Part shown: one piece after another, positions 52,840 through 61,314 of the stretch
How positions within the stretch are numbered: the stretch's first letter is position 1
Layout: each line of letters begins with the position of its first letter
Assembly (NCBI RefSeq): GCF_900107755.1
Contig: NZ_FNQR01000003.1
Location: forward strand, 1-64,000
Reading direction: 5' to 3'
DNA: 64,000 nt
DNA from: Thalassobacillus cyri
Lineage (GTDB): Bacteria; Bacillota; Bacilli; Bacillales; Halobacillaceae
Notes under the pieces: model-generated
The model's database searches: none
Told to the model about the DNA's origin: nothing
Seen by the model: the letters and a program-made list of their open reading frames with translations, nothing else
Made by a program: the position numbers and the translations under genes

Positions 52840-52957
52840 CATCCAGCTCCAGCGCCTACCCCTCGAGGTCTTAAGTCAAACCTCTCTGTGACCCAAAACG
52901 TCACGGCGAGGATTGGGTTAAGCTTTTCGGGGGGTGAGCAAGGCGCTTGCGCTTTTA
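52840..52957. repeat. Dispersed GC-rich hairpin repeat
   Basis: The arms CCAGCGCCT / AAGGCGCTTG and CCCCTCGA / TTTTCGGGG enclose about 70 bases. It looks like the widespread intergenic palindrome of Bacillaceae that begins with CTCCAGCGCCTA. It abuts the isochorismatase-family gene end and may act as its terminator (TTTTATT on the other side is weak). Confidence 0.65.
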
Positions 52958-53518
52958 TTACTTATTGAGCACTTTATCAAAATCGAACTCCGCAGCTGGA
53001 GAGATATCGGCGAATAAGGATCGTTCCATAATTTTTAACGCATTTTTATTATCCGTTTTGTCCTCTGAAACGACTAGGTCCTTCGGAATATAAAGGTCAT
53101 ATTCGCGCATATAGGCTCCGTTTGCTGTAAACAATACGCACATATCTCCTGTCGTCCCTGTTAAAATCAAACGATCTACTCCTATTTGAGCAAGAAGTAT
53201 ATCTAACTGGGTGCCGTAGAAACCCGAATGCTTCGGTTTAATGACAAAAAAGTCATCCTCCTCGGGCTCCATTTTCTCTACAAGCGGATTCCCTCTCCCC
53301 TTTTTGCATTCTTCTACGATTTCGGTGGCATTATCCTGCCAGAGACCGAAATTGTCATTGACATAAATGACCGGGATGCCTTTTTCTTTGGCTTCCTGTT
53401 TGAAAGCACGCAGATTGTCTGCAATTTCCAATGAATGTTCAAGCAGGTTTTCTCCTCCATCGAAATCCATTTTGTTGATAACATCGATAATGAGTAATGC
53501 TGTATTTGATTGTTGCAT
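52958..53518 (-). CDS. Isochorismatase-family cysteine hydrolase
   Basis: A 186-residue hydrolase with the Asp-Lys-Cys triad: D12 in LIIDVINKMD, K94 or K96 in VIKPKHSGF, C127 in GTTGDMCVLFTA. The family includes nicotinamidases and isochorismatases. It is 15 bases after nadE on the same strand. A role in nicotinamide salvage feeding NAD synthesis is suggested by that operon but not proved; the zinc-binding His pair of true PncA is not evident. Confidence 0.85.
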   Translation of the reverse strand: MQQSNTALLIIDVINKMDFDGGENLLEHSLEIADNLRAFKQEAKEKGIPVIYVNDNFGLWQDNATEIVEECKKGRGNPLVEKMEPEEDDFFVIKPKHSGFYGTQLDILLAQIGVDRLILTGTTGDMCVLFTANGAYMREYDLYIPKDLVVSEDKTDNKNALKIMERSLFADISPAAEFDFDKVLNK

Positions 53519-53533
53519 CTATTACACCCTCTA

Positions 53534-54283
53534 CTACTCGAATTTTGGTGGTTCAGCCGGCATGATCCGCTTATGAGCTGACTTTTTATGGAGCGATTCA
53601 ATGATTTCCTTATCTTTTTCAGCAACCTGTTCCCCTTTCAGATAAGCGTCAATGGTGTGATAGGAAACACCCATTTCTTCTTCATCCGTTTGACCTTCCC
53701 AAAGCTCAGCACTTGGTTTTTTCTCCACAACTTGAGAAGGAACTCTCAGATAGCGAGCCATTTCACGTACTTCCCCCTTTGTCATATGAATGAGAGGCAC
53801 AAGATCGACACCGCCATCCCCGTATTTAGTAAAATATCCGGTGTAATGCTCAGGAGCGTTATCCGTTCCCACTACCAGGTAACCGTAATTGGCTGCAACA
53901 GAATAGAGCGTACTCATCCGAAGCCTCGCCTGCAGGTTAGCTCCATTCAACTGGGCATTTTCTTCATTCCAATCCTGATTTCCTTGTAGTTGCTCCTGTA
54001 TTTCGTTGTAAGTCGTTTTATAACTTTCCGTCAATTCGATACCGATCTTTTTTAGATTCGCTCCTTCTACTACTGCAATTGCGTCTTTTTGATCCTCCAC
54101 ACGCTGATTAATTGGAAGGATTACTCCAATAGAATCTTCAGGAAATGCCTGCTTGATCAAGTAAGCCACAACCGCAGAATCGATACCGCCGCTCACACCG
54201 ACTAATGCACCATTCAATCCGGCATCGTTCACTTGTTGTCTTATCCATGAAACCAAGTGGTCTACTCGTTTTTCCATGTTCAT
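53534..54283 (-). CDS. nadE: NAD synthetase, ammonia-dependent
   Basis: A 249-residue enzyme making NAD from nicotinic acid adenine dinucleotide, ATP and ammonia. The PP-loop SGGIDS is at 31-36, and YTGYFTKYGDGGVDLVPL and KKPSAELW blocks are present. No N-terminal glutaminase domain, hence ammonia-dependent. The real start is ATG 54283 (AAGGAGAGATATAGT upstream); the frame is open to 54361. It is shorter than the 272-residue B. subtilis NadE and looks like a different branch of the family. Confidence 0.93.
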   Translation of the reverse strand: MNMEKRVDHLVSWIRQQVNDAGLNGALVGVSGGIDSAVVAYLIKQAFPEDSIGVILPINQRVEDQKDAIAVVEGANLKKIGIELTESYKTTYNEIQEQLQGNQDWNEENAQLNGANLQARLRMSTLYSVAANYGYLVVGTDNAPEHYTGYFTKYGDGGVDLVPLIHMTKGEVREMARYLRVPSQVVEKKPSAELWEGQTDEEEMGVSYHTIDAYLKGEQVAEKDKEIIESLHKKSAHKRIMPAEPPKFE

Positions 54284-54427
54284 ACTATATCTCTCCTTAT
54301 TTAGGTCTATAGCCTCTATTTCTATAACAATAAGTTCCTTAAATACCGTGATTCTAAACATTCATGTTTACCTATTGATCGGAAAGGCAATATTCGTATA
54401 AAGATTTGTCATGTTAGGGGGGAGAGT

Positions 54428-55423
54428 ATGCCTATTAGGTTTAAGCGCGCTATTCAATTCAGCATGACATTAGCTACTTTAATATTAATCATGACCCTCG
54501 TGTTCATGCAGGTGGAGAACTATACATTTTTCGAAAGTTTCTGGATGACAATCGTCTCTGTACTGGCAATCGGTTATGGGGATATGGTGCCAGTCAGCAA
54601 TGCAGGGAAAATTTTTGCTATGTTTTTAATCCCTGTAACGATGGGGTTTTCAACTTACTTATTGACATTTATCGCAGCATCCATGATTGAAGGTCGACTA
54701 TCAAAAAAGTGGGAGAGAAAAAAGATGGATAAGCAAATCAGTCGAATGAACGATCACTATATCATTTGTGGATATGGTCGTGTCGGGGAGCAAGTGGTGA
54801 AAGAATTCTCCCAGCACAATTATCAGGCAGTCATCGTCGATAATGACGAGGGAGCTGTAGAAGGAATCCCGGAAGACATCCCTTATATCATTGCAGATGC
54901 TAAAAAGAATGCGGTACTTGAGCATGCAGGAATAGAGAAAGCAAAAGGTATCGTCATTACAACAGCCGATGATGCGACTAATGTATTTATCACGCTGACA
55001 GCCAAGGGATTGAATGAGGATATCGAAGCGATTGTAAGAGCAGAAGCATTTGAAACGGAAGATAAAATTAAACGGGCGGGAGCTGATCATGTTGTAAACA
55101 CCAGCGACCTTGGCGGAAGAAGAATGGCACTTTCCATGATTAAACCGACCAGCATGCATTACATTGATTCCATCATTCATGCTGAATCCGATCACTATCA
55201 AGTGGAAGAAATAAAAATTTCTCACGGCTCTTTCCTTACCAACAATAAAGTGACCGAATTGCCTTTGCATAAGGAGTACGGTGTTTCGATCCTAGGCGTT
55301 CAACGTGAAGGAGAATTTATCAGTTTAGCGGATAAAGATTTATCTATTCAACCTGAAGATATATTGATCATATTCGGTAATTCCGATAATATCAAATCCT
55401 TCAAGCAGAAAACTACAGCATAA
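54428..55423 (+). CDS. Potassium channel with RCK (TrkA-N) domain
   Basis: A 331-residue two-helix potassium channel. The selectivity filter is AIGYGD at 47-52 (isoleucine in place of valine of TVGYGD). The first helix spans about 10-28 and the second about 62-88. An RCK domain (YIICGYGRVGEQV from about 112) and a TrkA-C region near 250-325 gate it. It resembles B. subtilis YugO, linked there to potassium signalling in biofilms. It stands alone; the ribosome site is GGGGGGAG. Confidence 0.9.
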   Translation: MPIRFKRAIQFSMTLATLILIMTLVFMQVENYTFFESFWMTIVSVLAIGYGDMVPVSNAGKIFAMFLIPVTMGFSTYLLTFIAASMIEGRLSKKWERKKMDKQISRMNDHYIICGYGRVGEQVVKEFSQHNYQAVIVDNDEGAVEGIPEDIPYIIADAKKNAVLEHAGIEKAKGIVITTADDATNVFITLTAKGLNEDIEAIVRAEAFETEDKIKRAGADHVVNTSDLGGRRMALSMIKPTSMHYIDSIIHAESDHYQVEEIKISHGSFLTNNKVTELPLHKEYGVSILGVQREGEFISLADKDLSIQPEDILIIFGNSDNIKSFKQKTTA

Positions 55424-55524
55424 TCAACCTCCTTGGAACAAATGACTTTAAAAACTTTTCATCCTGCGGGATAATAACAGACAGATAATTAATTATTTGC
55501 AGTCGTTTTAAAGGAGTGCTGATT

Positions 55525-56211
55525 ATGATAGAAAAAGAACGGCAAGTGCTTGTCATATTCCCCCATCCAGATGATGAAGCTTTCGGTGTATCAGGTACCA
55601 TCGCCTCTTATATCAACCAGGGAACACCATTGACTTATGCTTGCTTAACCTTGGGTGAAATGGGAAGGAATCTTGGAAAGCCGCAGTTTGCCAACCGCGA
55701 AACCCTGCCGCTAATCAGGAAAGAGGAATTGAAGCTGGCCGCGAAAGCGATGGGGCTTGAAGACTTGCGAATGATGGGTTTCCGCGATAAAACATTAGAA
55801 TTTGAAGATGATGAAAAAATGACCCAGCTGGTTCGTGATTTGATCCTTGAACTTCATCCTTCATTGATTATTACGTTTTATCCAGGCTACGCCGTCCATC
55901 CAGACCACGAAGCTACCGCAAGGGCGGTCATCCGGGCTGTCCGTGAATTTGATCCGGCTGAACGTCCGAAACTCCATTGTCTGGCTTTTGCCAATAACAC
56001 CTATGAGGAATTAGGCGCACCGGATGTCATCAATGATATTGAAGCGGTCAAAGAACAAAAACTGGATGCCATGCGCGCCCATATTTCTCAAACGGCCCGC
56101 ATCCTGGAAATGATTGAAGAAGGTATGAAAGTCAATGATCCAGAAGCATTGAAGTGGGTCACGAAGGAAAGCTTCTACAGCTATAAATGGGAAAATGATC
56201 AGGTAAAATAA
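55525..56211 (+). CDS. bshB2: Bacillithiol biosynthesis deacetylase BshB2
   Basis: A 228-residue zinc hydrolase of the LmbE/PIG-L family. The zinc and catalytic motif HPDD is at 14-17, with a further zinc His in HPDHEATARAV near 130. It removes acetyl from GlcNAc-malate to give GlcN-malate during bacillithiol synthesis. ATG 55525 is preceded by AAAGGAG at a good distance. Bacillithiol would also be the thiol partner for the persulfide enzymes at 50-52 kb. Monocistronic. Confidence 0.92.
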   Translation: MIEKERQVLVIFPHPDDEAFGVSGTIASYINQGTPLTYACLTLGEMGRNLGKPQFANRETLPLIRKEELKLAAKAMGLEDLRMMGFRDKTLEFEDDEKMTQLVRDLILELHPSLIITFYPGYAVHPDHEATARAVIRAVREFDPAERPKLHCLAFANNTYEELGAPDVINDIEAVKEQKLDAMRAHISQTARILEMIEEGMKVNDPEALKWVTKESFYSYKWENDQVK

Positions 56212-56240
56212 ATGCTGTCCAGAAGGGCAGCATTTTCTTT
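56210..56240 (+). terminator. Terminator of bshB2
   Basis: AAATGCTGTCC and GGGCAGCATTT pair around four bases, followed by TCTTT; the stem begins at the stop codon. Confidence 0.8.
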
Positions 56241-56245
56241 GTATT

Positions 56246-56271
56246 GTTTCACCTTCCTATCAGCAGGGTAA
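56246..56271 (+). promoter_or_regulatory. SigB-type promoter of csbD-like gene
   Basis: GTTTCA, 14 bases, GGGTAA. Sigma-B consensus with the same spacing as the two other SigB-type sites here; csbD is a known SigB gene in B. subtilis. Confidence 0.75.
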
Positions 56272-56309
56272 ACAATTAATATCATTATTCGGAAAGGAGC
56301 ATGTTACCA

Positions 56310-56498
56310 ATGGCAGATAAAAAAGGGCTCAGCGATAAAGTAAAAGCAGGCGTTTCAAAAGCAAAAGGTGAAATGAAGGACCAGGCAGGTAATGCTAAAA
56401 ATGATCCGAAGATGCAGGCAGAAGGTAAAAATGAGAAAGATAAAGGTGAATTTCAAAAGAAGAGCGGTCAGATGAAAGATAAGTTCGATAATAAATAG
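56310..56498 (+). CDS. CsbD-family stress protein
   Basis: A 62-residue highly charged, probably unfolded protein. The CsbD pattern is seen in KVKAGVSKAKGEMKDQAGN and the repeat-like EGKNEKDKGEFQKKSG. It has no known catalytic role and is induced by general stress. ATG 56310 follows GGAAAGGAG by about ten bases; an ATG at 56301 is in frame but too close. Confidence 0.85.
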   Translation: MADKKGLSDKVKAGVSKAKGEMKDQAGNAKNDPKMQAEGKNEKDKGEFQKKSGQMKDKFDNK

Positions 56499-56514
56499 GC
56501 AATCTCCTACCAAT

Positions 56515-56576
56515 CAAGTAGTTCATTTTGGGGGTGCAACATACACTTTGTACCCTTTAACTGAACTGCTTTTTTA
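56515..56576 (+). terminator. Terminator of csbD-like gene
   Basis: AAGTAGTTCA and TGAACTGCTT pair, with an inner GGGGGT / TACCCT stem, followed by TTTTTT. Confidence 0.7.
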
Positions 56577-56582
56577 TTGAAA

Positions 56583-57032
56583 GGCTCTGTTGTTTAATTT
56601 TATAAGAGCCTTACTCAATTAAAGGGCCGTAAAGTCGAAGACTTGATTTCGAGATATTGTAAGAAGGGAAGGGACGTAGGGGAACGAGTCGCTTTCCACG
56701 GGAGTTCGCTGAGCCTCCTCAAGCTGACGCTCTGTAGGGTCTCACCTGGAACTCTATTTCCGTTGGAGTCCCCCGTTCCCCTACGCCCCTTGCCACAAAA
56801 GATTATCGAAATCACCCTTGAATGTCCTTATATAATGTTTGAGTGATATCCTATCACAATCACGGACTGATCGTACTTTCTGGTTCAAAAGCACACTATT
56901 CTTGATAGACGTTTTGAGATTCTCACAATCATATGGTGGCAGGGAAAACGGAAACCGTTTCTCTCGAAATTGAATCTTCAATTAAAGGGAGCTTAACTGT
57001 AACATCAACACTGCCATCTAATTAACAAAGCC
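56583..57032. mobile_element. Shorter relative of the MITE-like element
   Basis: The 450-base element has the same ends as the one at 42.5 kb. Left: GGCTCTGTTGTTTAA, AAGGGCCGTAAAG and GAAGACTTGATTTC. Right: TCTCGAAATTGAATCTTCA, GGGAGCTTAACTGTAA and AACAAAGCC. The interior contains one palindrome (about 56670-56795) with arms GGGGAACGAGTCGCTTTCC and GGAGTCCCCCGTTCCCC. No target duplication is visible, so it is probably older. It fills the 560-base gap between csbD and the DUF4064 gene; no gene seen. Confidence 0.75.
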
Positions 57033-57058
57033 TTTTTTAACCCAAACTACATTTATTT

Positions 57059-57478
57059 TCATAATGGTTTGGGTTTACGGACAATCCCTATTATCCCAGC
57101 TACAATATAGAACAAGCCGGCCACCACTCCGACACCGACTGTTATTACCGTTGCGATTACTGCTGTAACAATCAATAATATACCTGCAAGTTTCGGCTTT
57201 TTATTCCCCTTGATAAAATAAATGGCTACGACCCCGATCAATAAGGCAATTATACCCGTAATAATAATGATCATCGCTCCATCCGCGATCCCTTCTATCA
57301 TCTGATCGACATTAATCTCCTCCAGATTTGCCTCCGGATCTTGTTGTATCGTACCTTCCAGACTTTCCCGGAATTCAGGGTTGTCTTTAACATTTACAAC
57401 AATACTCAGCATTCCGGCAATCAATCCGTATAGAACGACCCCGATTCCCGTCAGGACGATTTCAGCTGTACGTTTCAT
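57059..57478 (-). CDS. DUF4064 membrane protein
   Basis: A 139-residue protein with three or four hydrophobic helices: about 8-28, 72-92, then 98-132 as one or two spans. A soluble acidic stretch at 34-66 (QQDPEANLEEINVDQM) lies outside or inside the membrane between helices 1 and 2. Fits the DUF4064 family of Bacillales; function unknown. The ribosome site is AAAGGGGAG at a longish distance. Confidence 0.75.
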   Translation of the reverse strand: MKRTAEIVLTGIGVVLYGLIAGMLSIVVNVKDNPEFRESLEGTIQQDPEANLEEINVDQMIEGIADGAMIIIITGIIALLIGVVAIYFIKGNKKPKLAGILLIVTAVIATVITVGVGVVAGLFYIVAGIIGIVRKPKPL

Positions 57479-57597
57479 ATTGCGTTCTTCTCCCCTTTAT
57501 AAAATTTTTCATAGTCATTTCAGTCTATTATTAAACAGAGTATCATATCAGTCCGTGATTTTTTCAGCAGAAAGACTGATAAATTAATCTCAAATAT

Positions 57598-57642
57598 AAA
57601 AAAGCCCCCCGACCGGATTACTCAGTCGGGTGGGCTTTTTGA
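57598..57642 (-). terminator. Terminator of typA
   Basis: AAAAGCCCACCCGAC and GTCGGGGGGCTTTT pair around 11 bases, with TTTTT on the minus strand. Confidence 0.85.
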
Positions 57643-59490
57643 TTACTTTTCAACATTTTGAAGCTTCTTCTTCTTCGCTTCTTTCTCACGCTCGTTCTTG
57701 TTCAAGATCTTTTTACGGATACGGATGGATTCTGGAGTAACCTCACAGTACTCGTCATCATCCAGGTATTCGATCGCTTCTTCAAGCGTTAGCTTACGTG
57801 TCTTTTTAATAGTATTCGTCGTATCTTTGTTAGCGGAACGGATATTGGTCAAGTGCTTTTCTTTCGTAATATTGACTGTCAAGTCATTATCACGGTTATG
57901 CTCTCCGACCACCATCCCTTCATACACCTCTGTACCAGGCTCGACAAAAATTGTACCACGGTCTTCGAGGTTCATGATACCATACGTAGATGCTTTCCCT
58001 TTATCGAGGGAAACAAGTACACCTTGTCGACGACCGCCTACTTGTCCCTGGACAAGTGGAGCATAGCCATCAAACGTGTGATTCAGGATTCCATAGCCAC
58101 GAGTCTGTGATAAGAATTCAGTCGTGTAGCCGATCAAGCCACGTGAAGGTACTAAGAATTCCAAACGGACTTGCCCGTTGCCATCATTGACCATATCTTG
58201 CATTTCACCTTTACGATAACCAATAGATTCCATGACAGCGCCCTGGTAGTCTTCCGGTACATCAATCTGAACACGTTCAACCGGTTCACAAGTAACGCCA
58301 TCGACTTCCTTCAGGATGACTTTTGGCTTGGATAGCTGCAATTCAAATCCTTCACGACGCATATTTTCTACTAAAATAGAAAGGTGAAGTTCGCCACGGC
58401 CTGAGACTGTCCAGACATCCGGAGATTCGGTTGGTGTTACACGCAAACTGACATCTGTCTCTAATTGTGTCATCAAACGCTCTTCAATTTGACGGGAAGT
58501 TACATACTTACCTTCGCGTCCGGCAAATGGACTGTTGTTGACAAGGAAAGTCATTTCAAGGGTCGGCTCATCAATTCGAGGGATCTCCATTGCCTCTTGA
58601 TGATCAGGAGGACAGATGGTTTCCCCTACGTTGATGTCTTCCATACCAGAAATCGCGACGATGTCTCCAGCTTGTGCTTCCTGGATTTCAATTCGCTTCA
58701 AGCCTATGAAGCCGAACAATTTCGTCACGCGGAAGTTTTTGACAGATCCATCTTTTTTCATCAATACAACCGACTGGCCGACTTTGATACTGCCGCGGAA
58801 AATACGACCGATACCAATACGTCCGACGTAGTCATTATAATCAAGCAAAGTCACCTGGAATTGCAATGGCTCGTCTGAATTCTCGTCCGGTGCCGGGATA
58901 TTATCCATAATGGTCGTAAACACCGGGTCCATCGTTTCTTTCTGAGTATCCAGCTCAGGTTCTTCACTGGAAGTACCATTCAAGGCAGATGCGTAAACAA
59001 CCGGGAATTCCAATTGATCTTCATCGGCGCCAAGCTCAATGAAAAGGTCCAGGACTTCATCTACGACTTCATCAGGACGGGCACTCGGGCGGTCAATTTT
59101 ATTCAATACGACTACAGGAGTCAATTTTTGTTCCAGCGCTTTTTTCAATACAAAGCGAGTCTGAGGCATACACCCTTCATAAGCATCTACGACAAGCAAA
59201 ACACCATCGACCATTTTCATGATCCGTTCTACTTCACCACCAAAGTCAGCGTGACCTGGTGTATCCATAATATTAATACGAGTATCGTTATAATTAATCG
59301 CGGTATTTTTAGCTAAAATAGTAATGCCGCGTTCTCTTTCTAAATCGTTGGAATCCATTGCGCGTTCGTCCACTTGCTCATTGTCACGGAACGTACCGGA
59401 ATAGCGTAGCAGCTGATCCACTAAAGTAGTTTTACCGTGATCGACGTGGGCGATGATCGCGACGTTACGAATATCGTTTCTGTGTTGCAT
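57643..59490 (-). CDS. typA: Ribosome-associated GTPase TypA/BipA
   Basis: A 615-residue translational GTPase. Walker A region AHVDHGKTT is at 14-22, DTPGHADFGGEVER near 73, NKIDRPSARPDEV near 127, followed by domains II, III, V and the BipA-specific C-terminus, ending in a Lys-rich tail. It binds 70S ribosomes and is needed for ribosome assembly in cold and stress. ATG 59490 is ten bases after GAGGAG; a GTG at 59499 is in frame but too near. Upstream lies copy C of the repeated leader element, 15-65 bases from the ribosome site. Confidence 0.95.
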   Translation of the reverse strand: MQHRNDIRNVAIIAHVDHGKTTLVDQLLRYSGTFRDNEQVDERAMDSNDLERERGITILAKNTAINYNDTRINIMDTPGHADFGGEVERIMKMVDGVLLVVDAYEGCMPQTRFVLKKALEQKLTPVVVLNKIDRPSARPDEVVDEVLDLFIELGADEDQLEFPVVYASALNGTSSEEPELDTQKETMDPVFTTIMDNIPAPDENSDEPLQFQVTLLDYNDYVGRIGIGRIFRGSIKVGQSVVLMKKDGSVKNFRVTKLFGFIGLKRIEIQEAQAGDIVAISGMEDINVGETICPPDHQEAMEIPRIDEPTLEMTFLVNNSPFAGREGKYVTSRQIEERLMTQLETDVSLRVTPTESPDVWTVSGRGELHLSILVENMRREGFELQLSKPKVILKEVDGVTCEPVERVQIDVPEDYQGAVMESIGYRKGEMQDMVNDGNGQVRLEFLVPSRGLIGYTTEFLSQTRGYGILNHTFDGYAPLVQGQVGGRRQGVLVSLDKGKASTYGIMNLEDRGTIFVEPGTEVYEGMVVGEHNRDNDLTVNITKEKHLTNIRSANKDTTNTIKKTRKLTLEEAIEYLDDDEYCEVTPESIRIRKKILNKNEREKEAKKKKLQNVEK

Positions 59491-59514
59491 GGTGCACACA
59501 CTCCTCTTTAACAG

Positions 59515-59567
59515 TTAGAAAAACTTAGCTTGTCGCCAAGTCCTTATAGCAAAAGCATTAGTCTTTC
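59515..59567 (-). ncRNA. Repeated structured leader element, copy C
   Basis: RNA sense: GACTAATGCTTTTGCTATAAG followed by GACTTGGCGACAAGC and TAAGTTTTTCTAA. The outer helix is GCTT/AAGC. The inner helix TGCTA/TGGCG stays paired with two U-G pairs where copies A and B have C-G or U-G. The first hairpin of copies A and B is not clear here. It precedes typA. Confidence 0.6.
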
Positions 59568-59733
59568 TGTACATGAATCCTTTTATTTGAGTTAAATCTA
59601 CTTAAAGCACAAAAATTATTCAACTTTTCTATTATAACACACTAATCACTATGATAATACACCTATCTTATATTTTGCTATTATCTCCATTCGCAGTACA
59701 ATTAAAACAACTAACACAAAGCAGGTGTTGTAT

Positions 59734-60568
59734 ATGTTATCTTACACACAAATCAAATGGCTGATTTTACTTGTCCCGGCAGTAGCAATCGGTTTATGGG
59801 AATATATACGTCATGAATTCTTACTTCCTTATCTATCTATGAACGCAGGTAATCTCCTCTCCCCTTTCATAGTGCTGGCCATTACACTGCTTGTAAAACA
59901 AGCGACTATTCCATATTCTTGAAAGACATCAAGAAGAACTGGAAGAAGAAAAAATGAAACAAGCTGTCATGGAAGAGAGACAGGCGATCTCACGGGAACT
60001 TCATGACTCGATTTCACAGTCCTTATTTTTACTCGGAGTCAAAATAAATAAATTACGTGATCGGGAAGATAATGAAGAAAAACAGTGGCTGCAGATTGAT
60101 AACACCATTATGGGCATCCAAAAAAATGTCCGGGAATCCATCAAACAATTAAGAAAGCCTGAGCCTGTCATCCAGAAATGGGATGCTGCTCTGCAAGAAT
60201 TGATGGAACACGTAAAAGAAACACTTCCGACAGTCCGTATCGAAAACGTTTGGAACTTGGACGATGAGATTTGGAATATGGAAGAAAAGGTTCAGGCTTA
60301 TTTCATAATCAGAGAAGCATTAACCAACATCATCAAACACGCCAACCGGGTTGAGCACGTGGGCCTTTACGGTATAAATACAGACAGCGGCTGGGAATTT
60401 CAAGTAGTCGATGACGGTAGCCCTTGCGAAATAGATACCCCAAAAGCGCCCCATTATGGAATGGATATGATGAGGGACCGAGCAAATCAAATGGGTTGGG
60501 AATTCTCTTATGAACGGGTACAAGATAAAACAATCGTCTCTGTCCGTAACGAAGGAGGAAACATTTGA
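59734..60568 (+). pseudogene. Sensor histidine kinase gene interrupted by a frameshift
   Basis: Two frames together encode one short HisKA_3 kinase. The first (59734-59922) gives two membrane helices and stops after LLVKQATIPYS. The second frame continues the same protein as RLFHILERHQEELEEEK just before ATG 59954. Joining them needs a shift near 59895-59912, close to the A-rich GTAAAACAAG. The repaired protein would be about 277 residues, with the phospho-His in SRELHDSISQSLF and HATPase motifs (EALTNIIKHAN, DDGSP). It may be a true mutation, a sequencing error or programmed shifting. Confidence 0.75.
59954..60568 (+). CDS. Cytoplasmic kinase portion (DHp plus HATPase)
   Basis: A 204-residue open frame with intact catalytic parts: H17 in SRELHDSI, then the ATP-binding N-box and G-box. 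GGAAG lies about eight bases before ATG 59954 and might allow separate translation as a soluble kinase. It overlaps the response regulator start by TTGA, so coupling is preserved. It has no membrane sensor unless the upstream frameshift is bypassed. Confidence 0.7.
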   Translation: MKQAVMEERQAISRELHDSISQSLFLLGVKINKLRDREDNEEKQWLQIDNTIMGIQKNVRESIKQLRKPEPVIQKWDAALQELMEHVKETLPTVRIENVWNLDDEIWNMEEKVQAYFIIREALTNIIKHANRVEHVGLYGINTDSGWEFQVVDDGSPCEIDTPKAPHYGMDMMRDRANQMGWEFSYERVQDKTIVSVRNEGGNI

Positions 60569-61203
60569 CTATGTATCATGTTGTGATTGCAGATGACCAT
60601 GAAGACGCACGGGAGGGTATCCGTGAAATATTAAGTACTTTTCCTAACTACCAAATCGCTGGAGAAGCTGTTAACGGGGAAGAAGTAGTTGAGATGGCAA
60701 AAGAACTGCAACCAGATTTGATATTGATGGATATCCAGATGCCCACGATGGATGGGCTGCAGGCGACAAAGTTCATTAAAGACCAATGGCCGCATATCAA
60801 AATCATCATTCTTACGGTCTCTGATGACAGCCTGCATCTTTTCGAGGCATTGCGTGAAGGTGCTCAGGGATATCTTTTGAAAAATGTGAACCCTACCGAT
60901 TGGGGCAGCTACATTGATGCTGTCATGAACGAAACAGATAGCTTTTCGAAAACCCTTGTGAATGAAACTCTTCAGACCTTGGTTGAAAATAAACAGACGA
61001 CGAACCGTCCTCCCTTAACGGAACGTGAGATAGAAATCATGAGACTGGCAGTCACAGGGGCAAAAAACAAAGAAATATCCCAGCAATTGCATATATCGGA
61101 AAACACAGTAAAAAATCACCTAAAAAGCATGCTGAGAAAGCTCGGCATCAAAAACCGGGTGGAATTGACCCGATTGGCTTACGAAAATGGATGGGTAAAG
61201 TAA
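60565..61203 (+). CDS. NarL-family response regulator
   Basis: A 212-residue regulator. The receiver domain has D10-D11 and phospho-acceptor D56 (LMDIQMP); the LuxR helix-turn-helix carries LTEREIEIMRLAVTGAKNKEIS. TTG 60565 is six bases after AAGGAGG and overlaps the kinase stop; ATG 60571 is an alternative. It is the partner of the interrupted kinase and a paralogue of the regulator at 30.5 kb. The gene remains intact and acidic-site complete, which suggests it still works. Confidence 0.88.
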   Translation: MTMYHVVIADDHEDAREGIREILSTFPNYQIAGEAVNGEEVVEMAKELQPDLILMDIQMPTMDGLQATKFIKDQWPHIKIIILTVSDDSLHLFEALREGAQGYLLKNVNPTDWGSYIDAVMNETDSFSKTLVNETLQTLVENKQTTNRPPLTEREIEIMRLAVTGAKNKEISQQLHISENTVKNHLKSMLRKLGIKNRVELTRLAYENGWVK

Positions 61204-61314
61204 ACCGATTGTCACAAAGTTGCCACAAGGATAGCCCGACGGGGTCATAGTTTTTCAAAAATCGACGTGTTAAGCTATATGAGAATGTAATTATTTTCAA
61301 ATAAGGGAGCCATC

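Noticed and set aside
56575-57040. Target duplication around the shorter MITE-like element
   Set aside because: The eight bases outside each end (TATTGAAA and TTTTTTAA) do not match, so no duplication is claimed.
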